Source of the DNA: Nitrosomonas sp. Nm34
GTDB lineage: Bacteria > Pseudomonadota > Gammaproteobacteria > Burkholderiales > Nitrosomonadaceae
Direction: 5' to 3'
Assembly: GCF_900113925.1 (NCBI RefSeq)
Contig: NZ_FORD01000002.1
Span: forward strand, 1 to 64,000
DNA length: 64,000 bases
Shown here one piece after another: positions 8,930 through 18,483 of the stretch. The position numbers were made by a program, and so were the translations under genes. Under the pieces are notes generated by a model that saw nothing but the letters and a program-made list of their open reading frames with translations, was not told the DNA's origin and made no database searches. Every line of letters begins with the position of its first letter. Position 1 is the stretch's first letter.

Positions 8930-9410
8930 AAAATGAAACCAATAGCTTTGTTGAGGAAATAATTATCGAAGTGAGTTGTATTAATTTATTATATATTGTG
9001 TGATACCTCGTCACTTTTCAAGTCAAACCTTGAGTAATGCGGTATGAATTTATAGCGCACACTGGCTTGGCATAATCATCATCGAGTTCAAGTATATGTT
9101 CCAAATGTGCATATTACCACGAGCATAAGGATAAATTTCTTTTTACCGTGATAGTAATGACGAGATAAACTCTATGCAATTATATATCATTGCTTGTTTG
9201 GTTCGTCCTTACCACTTTTACCGCTAAATTGAATGAGTTTGGTCCATTGCCGTTAGGATAGCGTTACATTTGATATAGTTGGCTAATGTGTCCTGTGTAT
9301 TCATAAGGTTTTCTACGAGCAAGCATCCTTAAGCACTGAGGCTGTAAAAAACTGCAAAATTTTATTTATCTGTGGGATACTGGGGAAGTCAGTATCCCCT
9401 GAAAATAGTC
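8930..9410. other. Divergent gap between yciB and hoxH
   Basis: No gene is apparent. In particular I see no remnant of a hydrogenase small subunit (HoxY) or diaphorase (HoxFU) reading into hoxH. The last part holds an inverted repeat described separately. The gap must hold the promoters for both flanking genes, unless hoxH is not expressed. Confidence 0.4.
9374..9398 (+). promoter_or_regulatory. 9-bp inverted repeat just upstream of the hoxH ATG
   Basis: GGGATACTG (9374-9382) and CAGTATCCC (9390-9398) pair perfectly across a 7-base loop, 12 bases before the ATG at 9411. In mRNA this forms a stable hairpin next to the start; in DNA it could be an operator. No T-run follows, so it is not a standard terminator. 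Its presence argues against the in-frame GTG at 9372 as the true start. Confidence 0.5.
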
Positions 9411-10892
9411 ATGTCAACTAGCGGGCAAGATAAACCATCACTCGGCATAACCAGACGGATTGCTATCGATCCCGTTACCCGCGTGGAGGGGCATGGTCGC
9501 ATTACCTTGCTGCTGGATCAGGATAATCATGTGCAGCAGGCGCGTTTTCATATCGTCGAGTTTCGTGGTTTTGAAAAGTTTATCCAAGGGCGGCCTTACT
9601 GGGAGGTACCCTTTATTGTTCAGCGCCTGTGCGGCATTTGTCCGGTCAGCCATCAGCTGGCAGCAGCCAAGGCAATGGATCAATTAGTTGGAGTCACTCA
9701 ACTGACACCGACAGCAACCAAGCTGCGTCGTTTGTTGCATTTTGGCCAGATCCTGCAATCGCATGCACTGCATTTTTTTCATTTATCTGCTCCGGATTTA
9801 TTATTTGGTTTCGGCAGTGATCCTTTACGGCGCAATATCGTAGGTATCTTGGAGAAATACCCTGGAATCGGCTTGAAAGGTGTCAAGCTACGCAAATATG
9901 GCCAGCAAATTATCGAGGCGGTAACTGGCAAACGTATTCATGGTGCCGCTACCATACCAGGTGGCATGAATAAACCACTCACCTTGATTGAGCGTGATGC
10001 CTTGCTCGCTGAGATTGAAGCTATTGTGAGCTGGAGCCTGGACGGAATAGCACTTAATGAGCACATTCATGTGGCTCATCCCGAACATCGACATTTTGCA
10101 GCCCTGCATACTCCTTTTTTAAGCATGATCGGCTCAAATGGAGAGATCGAGTTTTATCATGGCGGCCTTCGTGCCAGCTTAGCAACAGGAGAAAAGATTT
10201 TCGATCAGTTTGACTACCGTTACTACCATCAGATAATCCATGAAGAAGTACGCTCATGGAGTTATATGAAATTCCCGTTTTTAACGGCACTTGGTCCAAC
10301 TGAAGGCTGGTATCGTGTCGGACCTCTGGCGCGTGTCAATAATTGCGATACGATTTCCACTCCCTTGGCAGAAGCTGCGCGCAAGCGCTTTATGGAATAT
10401 GGGCAGGGCGGTTTTGTGCATGACACGCTGGCGTATCATTGGGCGAGAATGATCGAAATGCTGCATTGTGCTGAATCAATTCATGCCTTATTGCTGGATA
10501 AGGAAATTACCGGCTCTGAATTACTTGTTCCGAAAGGACTTAAGCAAGAAGAAGGAATCGGTGTGATTGAAGCGCCACGCGGCACACTTTTTCATCACTA
10601 CCGGGTCAATGAAGAAGGATTGGTTACACAAGCCAATCTGATTGTTTCAACCACAAGTAATAATCAGGCCATGAATGAATCTGTGCGCGTAGTTGCAAAT
10701 ACTTATCTGGATGGTCAGGAAATCACCGAAGCATTGCTAAATCATCTCGAAGTGGCCGTGCGTGCTTATGATCCCTGTCTCTCCTGTGCCACTCATGCAT
10801 TGGGTAAAATGCCGCTGCAGGTTGAACTGATTGATAGCAATGGCGTACTGCTAGATCGATATATCTCTGGGCAAAATAAGTATAACGACTAA
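9411..10892 (+). CDS. hoxH: [NiFe]-hydrogenase large subunit, HoxH type
   Basis: The 493-residue protein (from the ATG at 9411) is the catalytic subunit of a group 3d-like, NAD-linked bidirectional hydrogenase. The N-terminus has IDPVTRVEGHGR. The first NiFe ligand pair is in RLCGICPVSH (about C74, C77) and the second in DPCLSCATHALG (about C456, C459). FRGFEKFIQGRP, IHGAATIPGG and EAPRGTLFHHYRV are typical HoxH blocks. About 31 residues follow His462, matching the C-terminal peptide that a HoxW-type protease removes after nickel insertion. All ligands are present, so the protein looks functional. However, no hoxY, hoxF, hoxU, hoxW or hyp gene is beside it. An in-frame GTG at 9372 would add 13 residues but lies at a hairpin. 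It needs a small subunit from elsewhere, or it is a relic. Confidence 0.9.
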   Translation: MSTSGQDKPSLGITRRIAIDPVTRVEGHGRITLLLDQDNHVQQARFHIVEFRGFEKFIQGRPYWEVPFIVQRLCGICPVSHQLAAAKAMDQLVGVTQLTPTATKLRRLLHFGQILQSHALHFFHLSAPDLLFGFGSDPLRRNIVGILEKYPGIGLKGVKLRKYGQQIIEAVTGKRIHGAATIPGGMNKPLTLIERDALLAEIEAIVSWSLDGIALNEHIHVAHPEHRHFAALHTPFLSMIGSNGEIEFYHGGLRASLATGEKIFDQFDYRYYHQIIHEEVRSWSYMKFPFLTALGPTEGWYRVGPLARVNNCDTISTPLAEAARKRFMEYGQGGFVHDTLAYHWARMIEMLHCAESIHALLLDKEITGSELLVPKGLKQEEGIGVIEAPRGTLFHHYRVNEEGLVTQANLIVSTTSNNQAMNESVRVVANTYLDGQEITEALLNHLEVAVRAYDPCLSCATHALGKMPLQVELIDSNGVLLDRYISGQNKYND

Positions 10893-10977
10893 AGCAAGGA
10901 TTGCTGAGGAGTTGAAATCTTCTACGCGAAGGCATATTTATCGTGATTGTAACCGTATTGCATTTATTCTTAGATTC

Positions 10978-11829
10978 TTAACGCTGCAAAATAATTTCCA
11001 GTACAAATTTACTACCGATATAGGCAAGTAGAAGAATAGTAAAACCGGTTAAAGTCCACCGGATAGCAGTACGTCCCCGCCATCCATAAAAATGTCTGCC
11101 TATAAGCAGGGCTGCAAATACTCCCCAAGAGATAAAACTGAAAAGCGTTTTATGAGAAAATGTTACAGATTGACCAAAAACTTCTTGGGAGAATATTATT
11201 CCACTGAAAAGTGTCAAAGTGAGAAGGATAAAACCTGCCCAGATAATGCGAAACAGCATTTTTTCCATCACAAGAAGGGGAGGTAAATTCATCAGCATTC
11301 GTGACAGGGCAGGATGATGCAGGCGATACTCCAGGATCGTCATGAGAATGGCATGGAGTGCTGCAATAGTAAACAGACTATAGGCAAGCAGAGCAATCAG
11401 CAGATGTGCTTTAAACGCAGGTAATTCAGTGTTGGCAAGGGGGCGCAGAGAAGGTAGCACTAACGGCAGCCATACTGCTATTGCTGCCACCATTGCGATG
11501 GGTGCGATCAAGTTCTGTAGTTCCTGCAGCCGTGAAAAGAAACCTGAGAACCAGTAAATTAAAGCCGTCAGCCATACAATCGATGAGATTGCATTGCCCA
11601 CGCCAAAACTGAGCCCATCATTTACAAAAATAGATTGATAAAGTATGAAGCCATGCAGTGTGAGTGGAATAAGGATGAGGAAATGCTCCCATGTGGCAAT
11701 TGATGGGGCATTTATGTCAGCCTTAGCCTTGGGTGAGATGGATTGATTTTTCCAGCGACTACGCCAGAAATACCATCCAACCAATGCATAAAACAAAAAA
11801 GCTGAAATATAAACTAGAATGCTAGGCAT
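10978..11829 (-). CDS. Cytochrome c assembly-type membrane protein (YpjD/CcsA-like)
   Basis: The 283-residue protein has about eight membrane segments and belongs to the CcsA/CcmC/HemX superfamily, in the branch called YpjD. Evidence is the multi-span pattern with FKAHLLIALLAYSLFTIAALHAI, which has the conserved His-containing helix, and the W-rich GRTAIRWTLTGFTILLLAYIGSKFVLE end. In enterobacteria and many betaproteobacteria the ypjD gene lies divergently next to ffh, exactly as here. Superfamily members handle haem or quinones at the membrane; the role of YpjD itself is not firmly established. Confidence 0.8.
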   Translation of the reverse strand: MPSILVYISAFLFYALVGWYFWRSRWKNQSISPKAKADINAPSIATWEHFLILIPLTLHGFILYQSIFVNDGLSFGVGNAISSIVWLTALIYWFSGFFSRLQELQNLIAPIAMVAAIAVWLPLVLPSLRPLANTELPAFKAHLLIALLAYSLFTIAALHAILMTILEYRLHHPALSRMLMNLPPLLVMEKMLFRIIWAGFILLTLTLFSGIIFSQEVFGQSVTFSHKTLFSFISWGVFAALLIGRHFYGWRGRTAIRWTLTGFTILLLAYIGSKFVLEIILQR

Positions 11830-11975
11830 TAATATACAAATATATACAGATCAAAAAGCTGATTTGTTCAGTCTACCTTGCACTTGTATAAATTCAAAGC
11901 GCTATTATTAGAATTTAGCAAATTATTATTTTATGGTGTTATGCGATTAGCGCCAATTTTTTTTGAGGAATAACT

Positions 11976-13325
11976 ATGTTTGACAATCTGACGAGTCGAC
12001 TTTCCGGTGTAATCAAATCGTTGCGTGGAGAAGCAAGATTAACCGAGAGTAACATTCAAGCTGCTATGCGTGAGGTGCGCATGGCGCTGCTCGAAGCTGA
12101 TGTGGCCTTACCTGTTATCAAGGATTTTATCGAGCGGGTAAAACAAAAGGCTATCGGTCGTGAGGTCATGGAAAGCCTTTCTCCTGGACAGGCATTAGTA
12201 GGCGTGGTGCATCAAGAACTCATGGCCATCATGGGAGGAGAAAAAGCGGATCTCAACCTAAACACCGTACCGCCTGCCGTTATTCTCATGGCAGGGTTGC
12301 AAGGTGCAGGGAAGACCACCAGTAGTGGTAAATTGGCCAAATGGCTGATCGATAATAAAAAGAAAAAAGTAATGCTGGTTTCTTGCGATATTTATCGACC
12401 CGCCGCAATTGATCAATTAGAGCTGTTATCGAGCCAGGTTGGCGCTGATTTTTTTCCGGTAAAAGCAGGGCAGCAGCCCGCAGCGATTTGCGCTGCTGCC
12501 CTGGATTATGCGCGCAAACATCATCATGATGTCGTGATCGTCGATACCGCAGGCCGCCTTGGTATTGATCAAGCGATGATGGACGAGATTACTGAACTTG
12601 AGGCGCTGCTAAAACCGATCGAGACACTTTTTGTGGTGGATGCAATGCAGGGGCAAGATGCTGTCAATACGGCCAAGGCATTTGCTGATGCGCTTCCTTT
12701 GACAGGCGTGATCTTGACTAAACTGGATGGAGATGCACGCGGCGGGGCGGCTTTATCGGTGCGGCATGTGACGGGTAAACCCATCAAGTTTACTGGTGTG
12801 GCCGAGAAATTGACTGGCCTCGAACCCTTTTATCCCGATCGGATGGCTTCTCGTATCCTTGGCATGGGCGATGTGCTGGGGCTGATTGAAGAAGCGCAGC
12901 GCAGCGCAGATCAGAAAGAAGCTGAGAAGCTCATGAAAAAAATGAAATCAGGCAAAGGGTTCGACCTGGATGATTTCAAAATGCAATTCCAGCAGATGAA
13001 AAAAATGGGTGGAATGAGTGCCATGCTGGATAAACTGCCGCATCAATTAACACAAGCAGCCCAGAATATGAAAGTAGACGATAAAATAATTAATCGCACG
13101 GAAGGGATTATTAATGCCATGACACGAGAAGAGCGTGCCAAGCCAGAACTCATTAAGGCGTCCCGTAAGCGTCGTATTGCAATCGGCTCGGGCGTCTCTG
13201 TGCAGGAGGTGAATCGCCTGCTTTCGCAATTTGAGCAGGCGCGCAAAATGATGAAAATGGTCAATAAAGGGGGGATGGCCAAGATGATGCGCGCAGTAAA
13301 AGGAATGTTACCCCAAATGCGCTAG
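11976..13325 (+). CDS. ffh: Signal recognition particle protein Ffh
   Basis: The 449-residue GTPase delivers nascent inner-membrane proteins, together with 4.5S RNA, to the receptor FtsY. An N domain (1-85) precedes the G domain with G1 GLQGAGKTTSSGK (about 108), DIYRPAAIDQL, DTAGR and TKLDGDARGGAAL. The Met-rich M domain (about 300-449: FKMQFQQMKKMGGMSAML, RKRRIAIGSGVSVQEVN, MMKMVNKGGMAKMMR) binds signal peptides and the RNA. The start ATG follows TGAGGAAT. Length is normal. It is divergent from the ypjD-like gene. Confidence 0.97.
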   Translation: MFDNLTSRLSGVIKSLRGEARLTESNIQAAMREVRMALLEADVALPVIKDFIERVKQKAIGREVMESLSPGQALVGVVHQELMAIMGGEKADLNLNTVPPAVILMAGLQGAGKTTSSGKLAKWLIDNKKKKVMLVSCDIYRPAAIDQLELLSSQVGADFFPVKAGQQPAAICAAALDYARKHHHDVVIVDTAGRLGIDQAMMDEITELEALLKPIETLFVVDAMQGQDAVNTAKAFADALPLTGVILTKLDGDARGGAALSVRHVTGKPIKFTGVAEKLTGLEPFYPDRMASRILGMGDVLGLIEEAQRSADQKEAEKLMKKMKSGKGFDLDDFKMQFQQMKKMGGMSAMLDKLPHQLTQAAQNMKVDDKIINRTEGIINAMTREERAKPELIKASRKRRIAIGSGVSVQEVNRLLSQFEQARKMMKMVNKGGMAKMMRAVKGMLPQMR

Positions 13326-13342
13326 AATTAAGCAGGCTCTAT

Positions 13343-13385
13343 GGGAGAAGGAAAAAACTTTCTCAGAATAAATTTATTCTAGCTT
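13343..13385. terminator. Possible bidirectional terminator between ffh and the DUF192 gene
   Basis: Two palindromic stretches lie between convergent genes: GAGAAGGAAAAAACTTTCTC and the perfect palindrome AGAATAAATTTATTCT (13365-13380). They are AT-rich and lack a clear T-run, so this is a weak call. Confidence 0.3.
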
Positions 13386-13834
13386 TATTCTGCTTGGGGT
13401 GCTTGCTCGAGTCCTTCTACCTGAACACCAGTTGTTATATTTTTTTCAGTAAACCAGCCAAGATTCATTTCAAGCGCATATTTGGCTGGTTGTGCTGAAG
13501 AATGCGAAGCGAGTGAGTGCGGAGACATATCGGCAATATTGAGAATGACCCCTTTCTCGTCAAGAAATGCCACACTGAGCGGAATAAAAGTATTGAGCAT
13601 CCACATGCTATAAATATTTGTTTTGGGAAAAATGAACAGCATGCCACTATTTTTATCTAATTGCGTACGATGCATTAATCCTTTGGAGCGCGCAGTTGGA
13701 GTATGCGCTATTTCTGCCGAGAGCCTGTGATTTAAAATCTTAAGAGGAATTGCTGGCGGTACGGTTTGAGTCGCTGAGCTTTCCACCGCGAGCAGCAGCA
13801 AAATAATGAGCGTGAAGAACCGATACCTTAACAT
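13385..13834 (-). CDS. Exported DUF192-family protein
   Basis: The 149-residue protein has an N-terminal signal peptide ([15 protein letters not shown]) and a single DUF192 domain (about 33-140) with the family landmarks [18 protein letters not shown] and [26 protein letters not shown]192 proteins are small beta-barrels of unproven function, common in proteobacteria. The gene overlaps the end of dut by seven bases and is transcribed with it, downstream of coaBC. Confidence 0.85.
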   Translation of the reverse strand: MLRYRFFTLIILLLLAVESSATQTVPPAIPLKILNHRLSAEIAHTPTARSKGLMHRTQLDKNSGMLFIFPKTNIYSMWMLNTFIPLSVAFLDEKGVILNIADMSPHSLASHSSAQPAKYALEMNLGWFTEKNITTGVQVEGLEQAPQAE

Positions 13835-14277
13835 TTGCCTGTACTTCCAAAACCCCCTTCACCACGGGTAGTCGGTTCAAAATTTTCAACTATATTGAAT
13901 TGCGCTTGCAACACAGGAACAATCACGAGTTGGGCAATACGCTCCAAGGGGTTGAGTAGGAACGCTGACTGTCCACGATTCCAGCAAGAGACAAAAATTT
14001 GTCCCTGATAATCCGAATCGATCAATCCGACTAAATTTCCCATGACGATACCGTGCTTGTGACCAAGGCCAGAGCGAGGTAACACCATTGCCGCTAAACC
14101 TGGATCATTCAAATGAATTGCGATACCGGTGGGAATTAATTGGGCCTCACCAGGTTGTAGTTGAATGGGAGACTCAGTACATGCGCGCAGATCGAGCCCT
14201 GCCGACCCGGGCGTGGCATAAGCTGGCAGTTGATCTTTTAGCCGCAAATCCAGAATTTTGATGTCAATTTTTTTCAT
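13828..14277 (-). CDS. dut: dUTP diphosphatase
   Basis: The 149-residue trimeric dUTPase hydrolyses dUTP to dUMP and diphosphate, keeping uracil out of DNA and feeding dTMP synthesis. The five motifs are present in order: [10 protein letters not shown] (motif 1), [11 protein letters not shown] (2), [11 protein letters not shown] (3), [11 protein letters not shown] (4) and the C-terminal [12 protein letters not shown] (5), whose Phe closes over the base. Length is typical. It lies in the common coaBC-dut order, ten bases after coaBC, so they are probably one operon. Confidence 0.97.
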   Translation of the reverse strand: MKKIDIKILDLRLKDQLPAYATPGSAGLDLRACTESPIQLQPGEAQLIPTGIAIHLNDPGLAAMVLPRSGLGHKHGIVMGNLVGLIDSDYQGQIFVSCWNRGQSAFLLNPLERIAQLVIVPVLQAQFNIVENFEPTTRGEGGFGSTGKC

Positions 14278-14287
14278 ACCAAAAGAA

Positions 14288-15487
14288 TTAGTTAGGATGT
14301 TGTTGATATAAGGTGGCGATGTGCTCGATTAAGTGGCGCGCCTGATCAATTTTGGCTGCTTTGGGTAGCATATGTTTTCCCTTCTCATCAAACAGTATTA
14401 AGGTGCTGTCATCTGCCCCCATGGCTTCCTGGGCCAAATTTGCCACAAGCAACGGCAGCTTTTTTTTGCGACGTTTGCCTTCTGCGTTTTGATCAATATC
14501 TTCTGTTTCAGCCGCAAAACCAACACAGAAAGGGGGGGTGGGCAGATTAGCAACGTATTGCAAGATATCGGGATTGGGAACAAGTTCCAGCACCATAGTA
14601 TTATCGGACTTTTTTATCTTCTGGGTGTGAGCGGTGGCAGGACGATAGTCTGCGACTGCAGCAACGCTGATAAAAATATCGTTAAAAGTTACCTCATTCT
14701 TGACCGCAGTGAACATATCGTTAGCATTGGTGATCGGGATGAATTTTTTAACAACAGGACTGGTTAAGCAGACTGGACCCGAAATGAGCGTCACTTCTGC
14801 GCCTGCCTCAAGGGCAGCCTGCGTGAGGGCGTAGCCCATCTTGCCAGAGCTTAAATTAATAATGCCGCGTACTGCATCAATCGCTTCAAAGGTGGGCCCG
14901 GCCGTAATGAGCACACGCTTCCCTTGTAATAGCCCTGGTTGAAAGAAATTGCGCACAGCTTCCAAAAGTGCTTGTGGCTCCAGCATACGTCCCATACCGG
15001 TTTCACCACAAGCTTGTATGCCATAAGCAGGGCCAAGCACAGTGATATGATCTTTTTGCAAGATAGTAAGGTTGCGCTGTGTTGCAGGATTTTTCAGCAT
15101 CTGGCGGTTCATGGCGGGTGCAACCATCAATGGGCAATCACGCGCAAGGCATAACGTTGACAGTAGATCATCCGCCAGACCGTGAGCAATTTTGGCGATG
15201 AAATCAGCGCTGGCAGGTGCCACTAAAATAACATCAGTAGCACGCGATAATTCGATATGTGCCATGCTGTTATTAACAGTCTCATCCCAAAGCTGCGTGT
15301 AGACCGGTTTACCGGTCAATGCTTGTAAGGTGGCCGGTCCTAAAAAATGACAAGCTGCCTCAGTCATAACGGTTTGTACTTCAAACCCATCTTGTATCAG
15401 TAGGCGTGCAAATTCGGCAGCCTTATACGCTGCAATCCCTCCCGTGATACCCAGTAACACACTTTTTTTATTTCGGGAATTTGCCAC
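14288..15487 (-). CDS. coaBC: Bifunctional phosphopantothenoylcysteine decarboxylase / phosphopantothenate-cysteine ligase
   Basis: The 399-residue protein makes 4'-phosphopantetheine for coenzyme A. The N-terminal CoaC flavoprotein domain (1-180) has [14 protein letters not shown], the catalytic His in [22 protein letters not shown], and the Cys in [13 protein letters not shown]. The C-terminal CoaB synthetase domain (about 186-395) has [33 protein letters not shown] and the cytidylate-binding KIKKSD segment. Length and order are standard. It is the first gene of a leftward coaBC-dut-DUF192 group. Confidence 0.97.
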   Translation of the reverse strand: MANSRNKKSVLLGITGGIAAYKAAEFARLLIQDGFEVQTVMTEAACHFLGPATLQALTGKPVYTQLWDETVNNSMAHIELSRATDVILVAPASADFIAKIAHGLADDLLSTLCLARDCPLMVAPAMNRQMLKNPATQRNLTILQKDHITVLGPAYGIQACGETGMGRMLEPQALLEAVRNFFQPGLLQGKRVLITAGPTFEAIDAVRGIINLSSGKMGYALTQAALEAGAEVTLISGPVCLTSPVVKKFIPITNANDMFTAVKNEVTFNDIFISVAAVADYRPATAHTQKIKKSDNTMVLELVPNPDILQYVANLPTPPFCVGFAAETEDIDQNAEGKRRKKKLPLLVANLAQEAMGADDSTLILFDEKGKHMLPKAAKIDQARHLIEHIATLYQQHPN

Positions 15488-15617
15488 AATTATTTATGTA
15501 CACGAATTAATGGAAAATAGAAGAATATAAATAAGCTAGGCTAAGTAATTTACTACATTCCTGGAAAAATTAGCCGTTAATTTAGTCACGACGATTTTTT
15601 ACCTGATTTATAAAATA

Positions 15618-16292
15618 ATGGCAATTACAGACTGGCCTGAATCCGAACGCCCGCGTGAGAAGCTCCTGAACAAAGGAGCAAAACATCTTTCAGATGCTGA
15701 GCTATTGGCTATCTTCTTACGCACAGGTATTGCAGGAAAAAGTGCAGTGGATTTGGCCAGAGAGTTATTAAAACATTTTGGAAGTCTGACCGAATTATTT
15801 CTGGCTGATCAAGAGGCACTCTGTCAATTGCCTGGGATGGGGGTGGCCAAGTATGCACAGTTACAGGCTGTTCTGGAAATGGCCCAACGTGCGCTCAGAG
15901 AAGAACTAAAAAGTGGCGATATCATGGATTCGCCTCAATCAGTGCGTGATTACTTGCGCCTTAGCCTGGGTGGCAGGGAGCACGAGGTGTTTGTGGGTAT
16001 TTTCCTGGATGCCAGAAATCGCACTATTGCTACTGAGGAATTATTTACGGGTACACTGACTCAAGCCAGTGTCTATCCGCGTGAAGTCGTTAAACGTGGC
16101 TTATATCATAATGCGGCAGCGATAATTTTTGCGCATAATCATCCGTCTGGCGTTGCAGAGCCCAGTAAGGCTGATGAAATACTGACTCAATCGCTGAAAC
16201 AGGCGCTTGCACTGGTCGACATCAAGGTATTGGATCATTTCATTATCGGTGGTCGAGACACGCTTTCGTTTGCTGAACAGGGTCTGATATGA
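15618..16292 (+). CDS. radC: RadC/JAB-domain DNA repair-associated protein
   Basis: The 224-residue protein begins with the UPF0758 helix-hairpin-helix region ([32 protein letters not shown]; the HhH in [13 protein letters not shown]) and continues with the MPN/JAB metalloprotease-like domain (about 100-224) carrying the metal-binding [14 protein letters not shown] motif (about 173). Despite its name, a direct role in repair is doubtful; it may act in recombination at stalled forks. It is followed by rpmB-rpmG, an order seen in many proteobacteria, and is divergent from coaBC. Confidence 0.93.
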   Translation: MAITDWPESERPREKLLNKGAKHLSDAELLAIFLRTGIAGKSAVDLARELLKHFGSLTELFLADQEALCQLPGMGVAKYAQLQAVLEMAQRALREELKSGDIMDSPQSVRDYLRLSLGGREHEVFVGIFLDARNRTIATEELFTGTLTQASVYPREVVKRGLYHNAAAIIFAHNHPSGVAEPSKADEILTQSLKQALALVDIKVLDHFIIGGRDTLSFAEQGLI

Positions 16293-16354
16293 ATTGAAGA
16301 ATTCATCTGAATCAGGATATAATTATTTGTTTTTATAATGAGGAGTACGTAACC

Positions 16355-16591
16355 ATGGCGCGAGTATGCGAAGTGACTGGTAAAAGGCCTATGACTGGTC
16401 ATCATGTTTCCCATGCGAATAACAAAACAAAACGTCGTTTTCTGCCAAATTTGCAACACCGCCGATTCTGGGTGGAAAGTGAGAAACGTTGGATTACCTT
16501 ACGCTTGACCAATGCAGCACTGCGTACTATTGATAAAAATGGGATTGATGCTGTACTTGCCAAAATGCGTGCGCGTGGCGGGAACGTTTAG
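16355..16591 (+). CDS. rpmB: 50S ribosomal protein L28
   Basis: The 78-residue protein starts [27 protein letters not shown], the unmistakable L28 N-terminus, and ends with the conserved [19 protein letters not shown] region. It is a late-assembling large-subunit protein. A GAGGAG ribosome-binding site lies ahead of the ATG. It is paired with rpmG 55 bases downstream. The N-terminal Cys pairs of zinc-binding L28 forms are absent. Confidence 0.98.
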   Translation: MARVCEVTGKRPMTGHHVSHANNKTKRRFLPNLQHRRFWVESEKRWITLRLTNAALRTIDKNGIDAVLAKMRARGGNV

Positions 16592-16646
16592 TGTGTTTAG
16601 TGTATAAGGTAACAGCCTTTACTTTAATTAAGATGGGAATGTAATT

Positions 16647-16802
16647 ATGCGTGAAAAAATCAAACTGGAATCTTCAGCTGGAACAGGTCATTTTTATACT
16701 ACAACCAAAAACAAGCGCACTAAACCTGAAAAACTAGAGCTTACCAAATATGATCCAGTGGTAAGAAAACATGTCAAATACAAAGAAACAAAATTAAAAT
16801 AA
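16647..16802 (+). CDS. rpmG: 50S ribosomal protein L33
   Basis: A 51-codon gene that reads [20 protein letters not shown] and ends [10 protein letters not shown], the normal L33 sequence and length. It sits near the large-subunit E site. It has the cysteine-free (zinc-independent) form. It is co-transcribed with rpmB. The gene is followed by an A-run. Confidence 0.97.
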   Translation: MREKIKLESSAGTGHFYTTTKNKRTKPEKLELTKYDPVVRKHVKYKETKLK

Positions 16803-17148
16803 AAAAAAATATTAAGTAATCCAATCGCTATTCTTATTTTTTGCTGCATTGTTAAGTTAAAGGTTTTTTTGCTCTGGCAAAAGCGTCATAACGGCTATAA
16901 GTCAGGCTTGTTCAATCAATCCTCTCTGAGTATTGCCAGAGGGAAGCACCGGCATAAGTGATCTTCTGGTAGCGCTCCTAGAGCTTCCTGGAACAAATCG
17001 ACTTTTTGTTGAGAACTTGGTTCATCTGTAAAGATATCAGCCTTGGTTTTTTGATTGGCACAAGTATTTGTCCCATTCTGGGATTGCTACTTTCTATTTA
17101 TAGCAGTGATTGACAGAATGTGGAAATAAATACAGCATGTGACAATCG
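16803..17148. other. Gap between rpmG and the amidase gene
   Basis: No annotated gene is supported. A 9-bp inverted repeat (CTCTGGCAA at 16872, TTGCCAGAG at 16933) lies in it. On the minus strand, one frame (about 16919-17085) reads like protein (TKADIFTDEPSSQQKVDLFQ) but has no start codon; it may be debris. Confidence 0.35.
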
Positions 17149-18483
17149 TTACTCAGACTGAGCGACTTCAGTACGTGCGAATCCTGAGCTGCCTGAAAAA
17201 TAGCGCTTAATTCCGGCAGTGATCGCATTCGCCATTTTGTCTTGGTATGCTTCACTTCTTAGCTTTTCTTCCTCTCTTGGATTGCTGATAAATGCGGTTT
17301 CTACCAGGATGGAAGGAATATCCGGTGATTTGAGTACGGCAAAGCCTGCTTGTTCTACATTTCTCTTGTTGAGAGGATTGATATTACCAATTGCGGATAG
17401 CACATTTCCGGCAAGCTTGATACTATCATTGATAGTCGCATTGAGAGACAAATCTATTAATGTTTTTTTAAGATAGTGATCCTTATTATCAAGCTTAACC
17501 CCGCCGATTAAATCGGATTCATTTTCTTTTTTTGCTAACCAGTTTGCTGTCGTGGAAGTGGCTCCATTTTCAGATAATGCATAGACAGAAGAGCCGCGTA
17601 CTTGAAGCCTCGGGACAGCATCCGCATGAATAGAGATAAACAAATCAGCATTTGCACGGCGTGCTTTGGTGCGTCGTTCTTCCAGGGGGAGAAAATAATC
17701 ATTATCGCGAATTAATACAGCATGCAAGTTGGCTTCCTTATCAATTCTGGCCTTAAGCTTTTTTGCAATAGCGAGAGTGACATCTTTTTCTCGGGTACCA
17801 CTCGGTCCAATTGCACCGGGATCCTTACCGCCATGTCCCGCATCAATCGCCACGATATAATTTTTTGATGGCTTGCGGGCATTACGATCAAGATTTGTTG
17901 ATAATCCTTCTGGCGGCTTGTGACTATTATTTTTCGTCGGCATCCTGGATTCAAATTCTTGTACCAGTGCCATTAAGGGGTCTTCTTTTTTATTTGATAT
18001 GGCAGCCTGTTCGGGTGGATAAATATCCAAGACAAGACGGTGACCAAATCCGTCCATAGGATCAAGGGTAAATGTCTTAGGCGCAGCGCTCATTTTTAGT
18101 CCGATAATCAGGCGGAGCATCTGAGATCTTGAGCGTTCTATGCGCGCAGCACGAATAAAAGGATCTTTTGCATCAACTTTTCCTGACAGGTCTTCCAGTG
18201 CTGGGGTAAGCGTCACCCCTTCCAAAGTCATAATAATTTTTCTGGAATTATTCAATGTATCGAGGGTGTAGTTGATCGGCAAATCGGATTCAAGCGTCAG
18301 TCGAGTATACTCTGGACCTGCCCAAAGACGTGTAGAAATAATCTTTGTGCTGGCGAAGGCGCTATGGCTAAATAAAGCAATGAACGTGCATATTAATGAG
18401 AGACAAGCTAGCAATAAAACCTGAGGCAGTCTAGCTGCAATGATATGAAAAGTAGTTGCAGAGGTTACCAATGTTTTAAGCAT
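17149..18483 (-). CDS. amiC: N-acetylmuramoyl-L-alanine amidase, AmiC type
   Basis: The 444-residue periplasmic enzyme cleaves the amide bond between MurNAc and the stem peptide at the septum during daughter-cell separation. Residues 1-45 form a long signal region. An AMIN domain (about 48-150, RLWAGPEYTRLTLESDLP) targets the division site. The zinc-dependent Amidase_3 domain (about 205-430) has VAIDAGHGGKDPGAIG, the LISIHADA motif and the catalytic Glu in ILVETAFISNPREE. Its start overlaps the end of tsaE, as in the common tsaE-ami pair. Regulation is likely by EnvC/NlpD-type activators elsewhere. Confidence 0.93.
   Translation of the reverse strand: MLKTLVTSATTFHIIAARLPQVLLLACLSLICTFIALFSHSAFASTKIISTRLWAGPEYTRLTLESDLPINYTLDTLNNSRKIIMTLEGVTLTPALEDLSGKVDAKDPFIRAARIERSRSQMLRLIIGLKMSAAPKTFTLDPMDGFGHRLVLDIYPPEQAAISNKKEDPLMALVQEFESRMPTKNNSHKPPEGLSTNLDRNARKPSKNYIVAIDAGHGGKDPGAIGPSGTREKDVTLAIAKKLKARIDKEANLHAVLIRDNDYFLPLEERRTKARRANADLFISIHADAVPRLQVRGSSVYALSENGATSTTANWLAKKENESDLIGGVKLDNKDHYLKKTLIDLSLNATINDSIKLAGNVLSAIGNINPLNKRNVEQAGFAVLKSPDIPSILVETAFISNPREEEKLRSEAYQDKMANAITAGIKRYFSGSSGFARTEVAQSE

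Noticed and set aside
9372-9410. GTG start for hoxH
   Set aside because: Lies at the foot of a hairpin, adds a segment absent from HoxH proteins; the ATG at 9411 fits better.
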